DNA of 64,000 bases, from assembly GCA_963745865.1 (NCBI GenBank), contig CAVUYZ010000002.1:1-64000 (forward strand), given 5' to 3'. Numbering within the stretch: the stretch's first letter is position 1; each line of letters starts with the position of its first letter. Shown here one piece after another: positions 25,017-34,418 of the stretch. The notes beneath the pieces were generated by a model that searched no databases, was not told where the DNA came from, and saw only the letters and a list, made by a program, of their open reading frames with translations. Origin of the DNA: JAHEDH01 sp963745865. GTDB taxonomy: Bacteria > Actinomycetota > Acidimicrobiia > Spongiisociales > ZC4RG35. The translations under genes were made by a program, and so were the position numbers.

Positions 25017-26738
25017 TTAGGGGAGGGCTCGGGCGATGAAGGATGCCATTTGGTCGCGGAGCACCTGGTCATTGGGGCAGTAGGAGAGGGGGGTCGCAAG
25101 GCAGCCGGTTGTGATTCCTTGGTCGAGGAGTGTCTCGGCGAAGTTGGCGTACCAGCTGGTTTGTGGGACATCGATGAACACGCCGGTGGCGTCGACGATA
25201 TCGGCTGGATCGATGAAGGCCCGGCTCATGAAGGCGGCCATCTCGGCCCGGGTGACGATGGCGTTGGGGCGATAGGTGCCGTCGTCGTAACCGAGGGTGA
25301 TCTGCATGTCGGCCAACTCCTCGACGTACAGGGCGTACCACGCTTCCTCAGGAACGTCCGGGAAGCGGCTTGTGTATTTGGTCGACGGATCGAGGCCCCC
25401 GGTAGCCCGCACGATGAAGGCGGCCATCTCGGCCCTTGTCACAGGTGAATCAGGGCAATAGCGGTCGTTGTCGGGCGGGTTGCAACCGAGCGTGATGCCG
25501 AGCGATGCGATCGTCTCGATCGCAGGCTCATGGAAGTTGCCATCGTCATCGATGAATCTCCCCGAGTTCTGCCGGCTGACACGAACCGTGAACGACGTCA
25601 GGTCGGCGGCGATGATCGACACGTCGAAGAGGCCGACACTTGCGGTCTGATCGAATCCGATGACGTGTCCTGTGCCTCCGCCCTCGACCGCAGGGAACGG
25701 AGCGATCCTGACCAGCGTTGCGAAGCACGGCCACGTGGTCGGTAGCCCTGCGGGGAGGGCGCACGCGACCTCCCGCCGCTGGTCGACCGAGTGCACCGCC
25801 ACGCCGGCCGCGGGGAGGCCGGCGTCGTAGCCGGTCTTTCGCCTGGTCTCGAGGGTGAAGAACCGTCCTTGCGTCCCGCTCGGAATGACGACCATTTGGG
25901 TTCCCGCTTCTCCGATGACGGAAATGCGGTAGTCGGCGACCCCTTCGGAGTGGATCGCCACATCGGCCGGGTTGATCCATCCCGCCTCGTATCGGTGGTA
26001 GGCGAGGGTCCCGATGGGGTCGCCGGTCTGGTCACCGGCGCTGAGGACATCCATCGGGTTGTCGTACCGATCGAGGGTGGAGCCGTCGAAGGTCAGCCCG
26101 GTGTAGGAGTGGGCCCAGTGCTGGGCGTGCCCCAGTTCGTGTGCGATGGTGATCAACTGAGGCTGTGTGAAGGGGGGCGTGGTCACGACGGCCGGGGCTC
26201 CGAGCACGATTCTGCGGGAGTTCGAGGGATAGGTCGTGGTGCAGTTGGTGAACGGCTCATCGGGGCAGACGCTTCCGAATGTCCCGTAGCCGCCGTCGAC
26301 GGCGGCGTCGACGACGATGACCACGCCGTTCGGCTTTGACTTGCTCGACGTGGAGACCTGGGCCTCGCAGTCGGTGGCGAATTGCGTCTCGGTTTCGACG
26401 TCTGCCTGGTCGACGACGTCGGTAGAGGAGACCACCCCGCCGGCAACGAACTCCGGGGTATACGCGCCGTCCGACAGCCATTCCCAATAGGGAACCATCT
26501 CGGTGTTCAGGAGGTCGACGGACTGGGTGAGATCGACGGTGGTGTCGCCGTTGGCGACATTGCAGATCCACACCTCCCAGGTGTCGGTGCCCGCGGAGTA
26601 CACCTGTTGGGCGGTGTCGATGAACGGCACCAGGCCCAATGGATCTGCGGCATAGGGATCGGTCTGTGCCGTCGCCGGCCCGGCCACCGCAACGAGGAGA
26701 GCGGTGAAAGTAAGAACAAGGCGTGTGCGGGTTCGCAT
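25017..26738 (-). CDS. Secreted metzincin-type metalloprotease with three SLH domains
   Basis: The ATG at 26738 (MRTRTRLVLTFTALLVAVAG) gives a signal peptide; an upstream ATG at 26795 would bury it. Around residue 204 the zinc site reads HELGHAQHWAHS, the HExxHxxxxxH form of metzincin or gametolysin-like (M11-type) proteases. Three canonical SLH domains occupy about residues 405-573 (YCPDSPVTRAEMAAFIVR; YRPNAIVTRAEMAAFMSR; YCPNDQVLRDQMASFIAR). It is predicted to sit on the cell surface and process or degrade proteins there, perhaps other SLH proteins nearby. It ends seven bases before repeat R5 and is divergent from the O-antigen-ligase-like gene. Confidence 0.86.
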   Translation of the reverse strand: MRTRTRLVLTFTALLVAVAGPATAQTDPYAADPLGLVPFIDTAQQVYSAGTDTWEVWICNVANGDTTVDLTQSVDLLNTEMVPYWEWLSDGAYTPEFVAGGVVSSTDVVDQADVETETQFATDCEAQVSTSSKSKPNGVVIVVDAAVDGGYGTFGSVCPDEPFTNCTTTYPSNSRRIVLGAPAVVTTPPFTQPQLITIAHELGHAQHWAHSYTGLTFDGSTLDRYDNPMDVLSAGDQTGDPIGTLAYHRYEAGWINPADVAIHSEGVADYRISVIGEAGTQMVVIPSGTQGRFFTLETRRKTGYDAGLPAAGVAVHSVDQRREVACALPAGLPTTWPCFATLVRIAPFPAVEGGGTGHVIGFDQTASVGLFDVSIIAADLTSFTVRVSRQNSGRFIDDDGNFHEPAIETIASLGITLGCNPPDNDRYCPDSPVTRAEMAAFIVRATGGLDPSTKYTSRFPDVPEEAWYALYVEELADMQITLGYDDGTYRPNAIVTRAEMAAFMSRAFIDPADIVDATGVFIDVPQTSWYANFAETLLDQGITTGCLATPLSYCPNDQVLRDQMASFIARALP

Positions 26739-26862
26739 CGACTCCAGGCTACCGCGCGGGCTCCCGTGTGGCTTTTGGGCCGAAACGGCCAACACGCGGA
26801 GAATTGTCGGCCTAAGCGCCTGGGGACGGATGTGGCTGGGTCTTTCGACCTAGCCTTGCGCC

Positions 26863-28170
26863 GTGCTGCGCGTGGAGCAATTGCCGAAGCTGAACTTCGC
26901 CGACGGGATCTTTCTGGCGATGGTGGCTGTGCTGCCGTTGCACACGGTGTTTTTCGAAGCCTGGATCTCGTGGAAGCCGTGGCTCGTGCTGCTGGTTCTC
27001 GTGATCGTCTTCGACCTGTGGGAAGGCATCCGCGAGCGGGAGTGGCCGTACCACCCGGCGGTGTCGATCGCCCTGATCGTGTTCGCTGCAGCTCTATTGG
27101 TGGGGTTCCCGGCGGAGCCCTATCGGGAGCGCTTCTTCCAACTCGGGTTGGCGATCGCCGTCGGCGCGATGGTGATGCTCGTGACCGAGCGAAGGTTGCT
27201 CCAGCCAGGCCTGGTCGATCGCATGTTGACCGTGGTGTTCTGGTCAGGGGCGGCAATGGGTGTCACTGCCATCTTCTTCTCGCTCGTGAATCTGGGTGTG
27301 TTCGGCACCGGACTCCTCGACACCATCAACGATCTGCCCGGAGTATTCCGGATCTCCAAGCCCGCCTACCTCGAGGAGGGCTTCATCGCCCTCACCAATT
27401 GGCATCAGGATCCCGGTTACGGAGCGGCGTGGACGGTTCTGTGGGCGGCACTGGCGCTCGTCGCCGCAGCTCGTGACCGGGCGACCGGATGGGGATGGGT
27501 CGACGCCACGGTGATCGGCATGCTCGGGTTTGCGGTGATGATGGCGTTCAGTCGCACGGGTTGGGCAGCGTTGCCACTCGGCCTGATCATTGTCGGGTTC
27601 GCCCTCACCCGGGTGGGATGGGTCACCTGGAAGTGGGTCGGCAAGCATCTGGCCTGGGCGGCAATGATCACCACGCTGCTCGTCGCTTCGATGTTCGTGG
27701 TCGACAAGCCGCTGGTCGGAGGAGATGTAGACCTGCAGTTCGCCTTCAGGCTGAGCCAAGGCTGGGATCTGCTCGCCGACATCACCGGGTTGTTCGAGCC
27801 ATCGGACGTTGCCTTCGGTGATCGCTTCCAACCGTCGGAGGAACGCGCCGACGTCTGGCCCGAGTACATCGACATGTTCCTCGAGAATCCGATCGTGGGG
27901 GTGGGACTCGGGGTCGGGTGGCTGACGAACTCGATCATGCAGGAGCCACACAACCTGATCATCGAACTGCTGGCCGAGACGGGCGTCGTCGGCCTGCTGG
28001 CGTTCCTCGGCTTGATGGTGGTGATCGTCAGATCCGGTTCGGGCAAGGTGGCGGCCGCGCTGCTGATCGTGACGTTCCTCCCGTCGATGACCCAAACGGT
28101 GCTGTTCGAGCCGACCTGGTGGTTCGTGGGTGGCGTCTATCTGTCTGAGAGTCTCAGCGGATACACGTAA
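26863..28170 (+). CDS. O-antigen ligase / polymerase-like membrane protein (Wzy_C family)
   Basis: A GTG-started protein of 435 residues with about ten membrane segments. It carries the family signatures FSRTGWAALPLGLIIVGFAL and, after a large outer loop, the EPHNLIIELLAETGVVGLLA motif (conserved His and following GLLAF helix) of Wzy_C/WaaL/TuaE-type proteins. It would polymerise or ligate lipid-linked oligosaccharide outside the membrane. With the nearby glycosyltransferases and the flippase at 32184 it forms a Wzx/Wzy-like route next to the ABC route at 8-10 kb. Confidence 0.88.
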   Translation: MLRVEQLPKLNFADGIFLAMVAVLPLHTVFFEAWISWKPWLVLLVLVIVFDLWEGIREREWPYHPAVSIALIVFAAALLVGFPAEPYRERFFQLGLAIAVGAMVMLVTERRLLQPGLVDRMLTVVFWSGAAMGVTAIFFSLVNLGVFGTGLLDTINDLPGVFRISKPAYLEEGFIALTNWHQDPGYGAAWTVLWAALALVAAARDRATGWGWVDATVIGMLGFAVMMAFSRTGWAALPLGLIIVGFALTRVGWVTWKWVGKHLAWAAMITTLLVASMFVVDKPLVGGDVDLQFAFRLSQGWDLLADITGLFEPSDVAFGDRFQPSEERADVWPEYIDMFLENPIVGVGLGVGWLTNSIMQEPHNLIIELLAETGVVGLLAFLGLMVVIVRSGSGKVAAALLIVTFLPSMTQTVLFEPTWWFVGGVYLSESLSGYT

Positions 28171-28178
28171 CATGGTGA

Positions 28179-28204
28179 GTCAGGGAGCGTCCAACCTCCC
28201 TGAC
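28179..28204 (+). terminator. Hairpin after the O-antigen-ligase-like gene
   Basis: A perfect 8-bp stem, GTCAGGGA with TCCCTGAC around a ten-base loop, starts eight bases after the TAA. No T run follows, so termination is plausible but not certain. Confidence 0.5.
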
Positions 28205-28260
28205 GGCGCGTTGTTGCGTCACCGTGGGGGCTGGGAGCTCCAGACGGAAGGTTCCAAACG

Positions 28261-30264
28261 ATGCGGGGGAGTGTCGACAGCGGTTCACGCTGGCGGCTGC
28301 GGGTGATCGGCGTCCCGATCGCAGCAGCAGCCCTACTCGTTCTCAGCCAATTCGATGTCGAGCCGGCCCACTATCCGGCCGTCACCGGTGAACTGCGGAT
28401 CAACCAGTCGCACGCCATCGGCGCGATTCATCGAACCGATCCAATCCAGCTCACCACCACCGCGGTCGGAGCGACCTGGGGCGTCGACGGCGGCGGAGAC
28501 GCCGCAGTCCGGGTGAGTGACGACGGCGAGACCTGGGGTCGGTGGACGCCCATCCACTCCGATGACCATGGGCCCGATCGTGATGCGGGAGAGGGCGCAG
28601 CCGAGGTCGGGGTGACGAGCGAAGCGGTTTACACGGGCGGTTCGAGGTGGATTCAGTTCCAGTTCGAGGGCGACGAGCCGTCGATCAGCTATGTCGACAC
28701 CACCGGGGCAACCCTCGACCTCGAGTCGAAGTTGAAGGTTCAGCTGGAGCGACTCGTGTGGAACCGCTCGGAACGGCTGATGGCTGCGACCGACCAGCCC
28801 GACATCCTCCCGAGATCGGCCTGGGGAGGCAGCGCCTGTGTCGGCGAGGATGTCACCTACTCCACCCGGACCCGAGCCGACGTGGTCATCGTCCATCACA
28901 CCCTCCATTCGGCGGCGGCGAACAGCTACGGGCCGGACGACGTCGCCGACCTGCTCTACGCCATCTGCTCCTATCACGTCGGTGTCCGCGGCTGGAACGA
29001 CATCGGCTACAACACCCTCATCGACCAGTACGGGCGGATCTGGGAGGGTCGGGGCGGAGGTCAGGACCTTCCGGTGCGCGGCGCCCATGCCGCCGGGTTC
29101 AACTCGGCGTCGATCGGTGTCGCCTTCATCGGAGACCATCAGCTGTCGCCCCCCAGCCAGGCCGCCCAGGACGCATTCGTGGACTTCGCTTCGTGGCGGA
29201 TGGACATCGCCCACATCGATCCACGGTCGAGGCCGGTGGTCATCTCGGCCGATTCGCCCACCTATCCCGACGGTGTGCCGGTTCCGCTCCGGGCCGTGTC
29301 CGGACACCGGGATGTCTCAACCACCGGATGTCCCGGATCTGTCGCATACAGCCTGCTCGACACCCTGGCCGAGCGGATCGCACTCGTCGAAGGCCCCCGG
29401 CTGTGGGGCGGATGGCCGACCGTCGACCCGGTGCCGGGCAATCGAGTCGAGGGGTACCAACCAACCGAATTCGCCTTCACGCTCAACGTCGCATCTGATT
29501 GGCACCTGACGCTCGACGCCCCCGACGGCAGTCTGCTCATCGACGTGGCCGGCACCGGTCTGTCTGGGCGGGTTCCGTGGTCGCCACCGAACACGCTCGA
29601 TTGGGGGCGCTACACGGTCGCGGTCACGGCCACCCCCACCGACGGGACGCCCCCGCCCACTCCCGCATCATTCACCTTCACCCTTGGCGACTTCACCCCG
29701 CCGTTCTTCGACGACGAAGACTCCCCCCAGGAGTGGGCGATCGGCCAGGTGTTCAACCTGGGCATCACGACCGGGTGTGCCGACCTCCAGTTCTGTCCGC
29801 GCGATCACGTAGAACGGTGGCAGATGGCCTTGTTCCTCACCCGGACCTGGGATGCGGTCTCCGGTCCGCCACCAGGAGGGGTCGTCATCGAGTTCGGAGA
29901 CCTCGACGGATACTCGCCGGAGACGATCGCCGCCATCGCCCGGCTCTCAGCACTCGAGATCACTCGGGGTGTGTCCGAGACAGAGTTCGGCCCCGGGGCG
30001 GTGGTCACCCGCCGGCAGATGGCACTATTCCTCGATCGGGTGCTGGCGGACCTCGATGTCCCGATCCCCGACACCGAGCTTCCCGGGTTCCTCGACGTCG
30101 AGGATCAAGAGACATGGGCGGCCGTCTCGAATCTCTTTCGACTCGGGGTCACGGTCGGCACGTCGGACACAACGTTCTCGCCTGATGTCGACGTCACCCG
30201 CGAGCAGATGGCCGCGTTCTTGGTGAGGGTCGTCGCTAGCGTATCTCCTACCCCAACCCCCTGA
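28261..30264 (+). CDS. SLH-anchored N-acetylmuramoyl-L-alanine amidase (PGRP family)
   Basis: The protein has 667 residues with an N-terminal signal or anchor helix (VIGVPIAAAALLVLSQF). The PGRP/amidase_2 domain (about residues 180-375) has all expected zinc and catalytic features: VVIVHHTLH, GWNDIGYNTLID, IWEGRG, GAHAAGFN, and AVSGHRDVSTTGCPGS with the second zinc His and the Cys ligand. A short beta domain follows, then three SLH repeats at about 495-667. These show intermediate motifs (VERWQMALFLTR, VTRRQMALFLDR, VTREQMAAFLVR). It would cut peptide stems from peptidoglycan at the cell surface. Six bases separate it from the SpoIID-like gene, so they are co-transcribed. Confidence 0.9.
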   Translation: MRGSVDSGSRWRLRVIGVPIAAAALLVLSQFDVEPAHYPAVTGELRINQSHAIGAIHRTDPIQLTTTAVGATWGVDGGGDAAVRVSDDGETWGRWTPIHSDDHGPDRDAGEGAAEVGVTSEAVYTGGSRWIQFQFEGDEPSISYVDTTGATLDLESKLKVQLERLVWNRSERLMAATDQPDILPRSAWGGSACVGEDVTYSTRTRADVVIVHHTLHSAAANSYGPDDVADLLYAICSYHVGVRGWNDIGYNTLIDQYGRIWEGRGGGQDLPVRGAHAAGFNSASIGVAFIGDHQLSPPSQAAQDAFVDFASWRMDIAHIDPRSRPVVISADSPTYPDGVPVPLRAVSGHRDVSTTGCPGSVAYSLLDTLAERIALVEGPRLWGGWPTVDPVPGNRVEGYQPTEFAFTLNVASDWHLTLDAPDGSLLIDVAGTGLSGRVPWSPPNTLDWGRYTVAVTATPTDGTPPPTPASFTFTLGDFTPPFFDDEDSPQEWAIGQVFNLGITTGCADLQFCPRDHVERWQMALFLTRTWDAVSGPPPGGVVIEFGDLDGYSPETIAAIARLSALEITRGVSETEFGPGAVVTRRQMALFLDRVLADLDVPIPDTELPGFLDVEDQETWAAVSNLFRLGVTVGTSDTTFSPDVDVTREQMAAFLVRVVASVSPTPTP

Positions 30265-30270
30265 AATCTG

Positions 30271-32160
30271 ATGTTCCGACGCGCCATACACATCCTGACG
30301 ATGTCCGCCCTCCTGGCCACGCTGATCCCTACCGTCGCCGCCGCTCAGACGACGAGTGACGAGTACGTGATCACCGGGTCGGGGTGGGGCCACGGCGTGG
30401 GGATGAGCCAGTACGGAGCCAGGGCGCAGGCCGCCTCTGGATGGACCGCCAACCAGATCCTCGACTACTACTACACCGACACCACCATCAAGACCTTTGG
30501 CGACGTCCTCGGTCCGGCCCACTGGATGACCACCGATCCCGATCCGTTGTGGATCGGCCTCGCCCAGAACTGGTCGTTCGTGAAATTCCAGATGGAGGGC
30601 GGAGACGCCGGCCTGTGCAAGGCGGGTGATGGGGAAGGAGACTGTCCGACCCAGACCGCGTCACCGGGCCAGAACTGGGAGTTCCGGGCGCTCGGCGGCG
30701 GTGCCTGTCAGTTCTTCCTCGAGGGGGCGCCGATTGGCAACCCCGGATTGTGCCGAGCCACGATCGAATGGGACAACGCCACATCCAACATCTACCTGCC
30801 CGAGATGAGCCGTCGCTACAAGCGGGGCAAGCTCCGGATCCGCCCGGCCGGAGAAGGATTCCACATCAGCCTCGAGATCGGTGTCGAGGACTACGTCTAC
30901 GGGATCGGCGAGGTGCCCTCGAGTTGGCCGACTGCAGCGCTCCAGGCGCAGGCGACCGCCGCTCGCACCTACGGCGTCAGACAGGCGCTCAGATGGGGTG
31001 ACGCCGGCGACGGCGGCGACTCGCTCGACGCATCGCGGAAAGCGGCATGCTGGTGTCAGCTGTACGCGACGGTCGTCGACCAGAACTTCGTCGGCCTCGC
31101 CAAGGAAAACGAGCAGGGGGGCGGAAATTGGGTGTCGGCGGTCAATGCCACCGCCAACCAGGTGATCACCCACCCCGACGCATCCCAGAGCACGGTCATC
31201 GTCGCGTACTACTCCTCGTCGTCCGGTGGCCACACCGACAACAACCAGGACGGTCTGGGGGCGTCCGGCGCGGCTCCGTACCTGGTCGGCGTCCCGGACC
31301 CGTGGTCGAAGGATCCGCTGGCGAACAACCCGTTTGCATCCTGGACGGTCACCAAGACCGCTGCCGAGATCGCTGCCGCGGTCGGGATGGACACGGTCAC
31401 GGGCGTCACCATCTCGAAGACGCATACGTCGGGAACGGTCGAAGAGGTCGCCATCTCGGGAACCCTCAACGGGCAGAACACCACCATTGCCCGGTCGGGT
31501 CGGAGCTTCCGATCGGCGCTCGGGATGCGCTCGATCACCTATTCGATATCCGGATCGGGCGTCACCATCCCGGATCAACCCTGTGAAGAGCCGGTTCCCA
31601 GCGCCAACCTCTCCGATGTCGACCCGAACGGAACCCATGGAGCCGACATCGATTGCGTGGTCTATTTCGGAGTGATGCCGGCCATCGGCAACGGGATCTT
31701 CGACCCGACCGGCGCCATCTTCCGCTGGCAGATGGCGGAGTACCTGGTTCGCGAGGCTCAGTTGATGGACATCGAAGTGCCACCGCCGACGCCCTATGGC
31801 TTCACCGACATTTCGGGACTCGGTCAGTCGACGATCGATGCGATCAACCAACTCGCCGAGCTGGGGATCACGAACGGCGTGTCCGCCACGTCGTTCGATC
31901 CGTTCGGGACCATCCCCCGGTGGCAGATGGCGCTGTTCCTCACCAGAGTCCACACGAGCGCGGCCTACTCGCTGCCGTCTGGGACGTCTGCCTTTGCAGA
32001 TCTCGGAGGCCTCAGCAACGAGGCGGTGGCGGCGATCAACGGACTCGTGTCACTCAAGGTGACCAACGGGACGAGCGAGACCACTTTCAGCCCGTATAGC
32101 AACGTGAGTCGCGAACAGATGGCATCATTCCTGGCGCGTCTCCTCAGGGCAGACACCTGA
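30271..32160 (+). CDS. SLH-anchored SpoIID/LytB-domain protein
   Basis: The protein has 629 residues and a signal peptide (AIHILTMSALLATLIPTVAA). The GWGHGVGMSQYGA motif near the N-terminus and the SpoIID core (VEDYVYGIGEVPSSWPTAAL, then QAQATAARTYGVRQ, with the catalytic-region Glu in GEVP, about residue 207-240) are clear. Three divergent SLH repeats occupy about 455-629 (IFRWQMAEYLVREA; IPRWQMALFLTRV; VSREQMASFLARL). SpoIID is a lytic transglycosylase that prefers glycan strands already stripped of peptides. The gene directly follows a surface amidase that would do the stripping, so the pair probably acts together on the wall. Confidence 0.9.
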   Translation: MFRRAIHILTMSALLATLIPTVAAAQTTSDEYVITGSGWGHGVGMSQYGARAQAASGWTANQILDYYYTDTTIKTFGDVLGPAHWMTTDPDPLWIGLAQNWSFVKFQMEGGDAGLCKAGDGEGDCPTQTASPGQNWEFRALGGGACQFFLEGAPIGNPGLCRATIEWDNATSNIYLPEMSRRYKRGKLRIRPAGEGFHISLEIGVEDYVYGIGEVPSSWPTAALQAQATAARTYGVRQALRWGDAGDGGDSLDASRKAACWCQLYATVVDQNFVGLAKENEQGGGNWVSAVNATANQVITHPDASQSTVIVAYYSSSSGGHTDNNQDGLGASGAAPYLVGVPDPWSKDPLANNPFASWTVTKTAAEIAAAVGMDTVTGVTISKTHTSGTVEEVAISGTLNGQNTTIARSGRSFRSALGMRSITYSISGSGVTIPDQPCEEPVPSANLSDVDPNGTHGADIDCVVYFGVMPAIGNGIFDPTGAIFRWQMAEYLVREAQLMDIEVPPPTPYGFTDISGLGQSTIDAINQLAELGITNGVSATSFDPFGTIPRWQMALFLTRVHTSAAYSLPSGTSAFADLGGLSNEAVAAINGLVSLKVTNGTSETTFSPYSNVSREQMASFLARLLRADT

Positions 32161-32183
32161 GACAGCTCCAGTCGTAGGACCTC

Positions 32184-33432
32184 GTGGCCGATGAACATCC
32201 CATGCTCGATGCAATGGACTCTGACGCCGCCGTCCTGACTCCCGCTCCTCGCGGTTTTCGGGCGCCGGGGACCGCCCGCCTGCTCGCCGGCACCCTTGTT
32301 GGAGCGGTCGCCGCGTATCTCTTCCAGGTGTTCGGGATCCGAACGCTCGGCGAAGCGGCATTCGCGCCGATCGCCCAGCTGTGGACCATCTTCTTCATCC
32401 TCGTGACGGTCGTGCTGATCCCGCTCGAGCAGTACGTGACCCGGGAGGCGAGCCGCGGCCGGAAAGTGCTGCGCGCCGATCGGTCCGTCATTGCCGCCAC
32501 CACACTCGGCACCGCCGCACTTGGAGCGGTCATCGGCCTGGTCACCCGCAACTCGTTGTTCGGCGGGTCGTACATGTACGTGCTCTTCCTGGCGCTGCTC
32601 CCGATCGGGTACGCCGCGCTCGACTGTCGGCAAGGGTCTGCTCGCCGGGCAGCGAAAATTCGGCCATCTCGGGTGGGCGTTGTTCTGGGAGGGTGTCACG
32701 CGTTTGGTGGTCGCCGTGATCCTGGTCGCCTGGGCGGCTTCGGCGATCTCACTCGGGTGGGCGATGGTCGCCGCACCACTGGCGGCGCTCGGGACCCGGT
32801 ATTGGCGTTTCGACCGTGAGACCTCCGCGGTGGAGTCGACCGTCGCGTCTGGTTTCCTCGGCGCCTACATCGCCGGAAGCGGTGCGTCGCAATTGTTGCT
32901 CGCCGGAGCTCCGCTCGGCATCGCTGCTCTTGGTGGATCGCCTGCGCTGGTCAGCACCGTGTTCGTCACCTTCACCTTGTTCCGGGGCCCTCTGACGATC
33001 ATCTATTCATTGCAGGGTCGCATCCTCCCGTTCCTGGTCGGCATCGCCGAGAGTGGCGGCGGATTTCGCCGGATCGTGATGCGGCTCGTGTCTGGGGGGC
33101 TTGCGCTCTCGGTGCTGGGTGGACTGGTCGGTTGGACGGTGGGTCCGCAGATCGTCGAGTTGCTGTTCGACGCCACTCCCGACCGCTGGGTCACGGCGCT
33201 GGCTGCCGCGGGTGTGGTCGCGGCGTCGACTGCTCAGATCACCGGTCAGGCCCTGGTCGCCCAGGGCGGCACCGGCAGGTTGGCGATGTCGTGGGTGTCG
33301 GGGTTGGCAGTCGGCCTGGTGGTGCTTCCCTTCCTGACCTTCGCACCTGACCGAGCGGTCGCCGTCGCCTTTCTCGCAGGGGAGTTGACCGCGGTTACGA
33401 CCGTTGCGCTGCTGGCGCTGAGACGGCACTGA
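32184..33432 (+). CDS. Polysaccharide flippase (Wzx/MATE-like), frame break at about 32630
   Basis: A GTG start at 32184 is used. The first 150 residues (LLAGTLVGAVAAYLFQVFGI, RTLGEAAFAPIAQLWTIFFI, LIPLEQYVTREASRGRKVL) resemble oligosaccharide-flippase membrane proteins. After a one-base shift near 32630 the protein continues VGKGLLAGQRKFGHLGWALF and further hydrophobic helices to 33432, giving about ten segments overall. It likely flips lipid-linked oligosaccharide for the O-antigen-ligase-like protein upstream. The frame break falls inside a conserved helix region and is probably a consensus error. Confidence 0.75.
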
Positions 33433-33438
33433 TCGAGG

Positions 33439-33864
33439 TCACGACCGCCTCGAACGCCTGAGACGCAACCAGGTCGCGTGTTCGCGCCTCAGGGCCGGAG
33501 TGAGCCTCCTGACGAGGTGTGGCGGAAGGGGCGGCACCGGGTCGGCGACGGTGATGGTCTTGCCATCGAACCCTGCCAGTCCCGTCGTCACCAACACATG
33601 GAGATAGATCGGATGCAGCACGGTGGTCTTGCGTCTCGCTGCGCTGATGACTCGGAGCATGTCGGCGACGGCTCCCGGGCCGATCGCTGCCACCCAGAAC
33701 CTCCGAACGTAGATCGAGTCGGCCCGCATGCCATCCGGCGGTCCGGCCAGGATCTTCGCCCGTCGCTCTGCCCGGACGGCAACGGTTGGGGCGACTCCGG
33801 CTCCCGGGGCGGGATTGGCGTGTGGTGTGTGTCGATGGGAAGCCCCGGAAGCTGAAGTCGTCAT
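33439..33864 (-). CDS. Small conserved-looking basic protein of unknown function
   Basis: The protein has 141 residues. I do not recognise the family. The N-terminal 40 residues are Ala/Pro/His-rich and probably disordered. The core (DSIYVRRFWVAAIGPGAVAD, then LHPIYLHVLVTTGLAGFDGK) looks folded, and the C-terminus is a basic helix (RRLTPALRREHATWLRLRRS). There are no membrane segments or Cys motifs. It is convergent with the flippase, six bases apart. The region upstream of its start (33865-34022) contains an AT-rich stretch (ATTACATAATG) that could be a promoter. Confidence 0.55.
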   Translation of the reverse strand: MTTSASGASHRHTPHANPAPGAGVAPTVAVRAERRAKILAGPPDGMRADSIYVRRFWVAAIGPGAVADMLRVISAARRKTTVLHPIYLHVLVTTGLAGFDGKTITVADPVPPLPPHLVRRLTPALRREHATWLRLRRSRRS

Positions 33865-34022
33865 AGTGTGAACACTATTACATAATGTTAAACAACGTCA
33901 AGCAGGATGTTTCGCGTTCTCATGAGATGTTCAGCGACAGGCGAGATCGGAAGCGCAGGGCGTGTTCGCCGCGACGTAACGGGACCGGGCGTAGAGTCGA
34001 GTCGCCGAACCGACGGAGACCG

Positions 34023-34418
34023 ATGGCTGATCAACATCCGATCGAGATCATCCTCGCTCGACAGTGGGCGGCGACGATGGCGCATCCGATCTGGATCACC
34101 GACGATGTCGGGAATCTGCTCTTCTACAACGAACCCGCTGAAGCGGTCCTCGGCGTCCGGTTCGATGAGGCCGGCGAGATGCCGGCGTCGCAGTTGGCCG
34201 ACCTGTTCGAAACGACCCGCCTCGATGGGTCTCCGATGCCGGTCGCAGACCTGCCACTGCTCAAATCGTTGACCGACTGGGCACCGTCCCACGGCCCGGT
34301 GCGGATTCGCGCATTCGATCGGATCTGGCGCGAGATCGAGGTCACGGCTATCCCGCTGGTCGGTCAAGGGGGACGCAAACTCGGGGCGCTTGCCCTGTTC
34401 TGGGAGTTGGATCGGTGA
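34023..34418 (+). CDS. Stand-alone PAS-domain protein
   Basis: The ATG at 34023 (MADQHPIEIILARQWAATMA) fits the domain start; an in-frame ATG further upstream would add an unlikely basic extension. The 131-residue protein is essentially one PAS fold: HPIWITDDVGNLLFYNEPAE, then a helix and VEVTAIPLVGQGGRKLGALA. There is no kinase, cyclase or DNA-binding output. Its stop overlaps the GTG of the metallo-hydrolase by four bases. The pair is probably a sensor plus effector, either bound together or sequential. The ligand cannot be inferred. Confidence 0.8.
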   Translation: MADQHPIEIILARQWAATMAHPIWITDDVGNLLFYNEPAEAVLGVRFDEAGEMPASQLADLFETTRLDGSPMPVADLPLLKSLTDWAPSHGPVRIRAFDRIWREIEVTAIPLVGQGGRKLGALALFWELDR

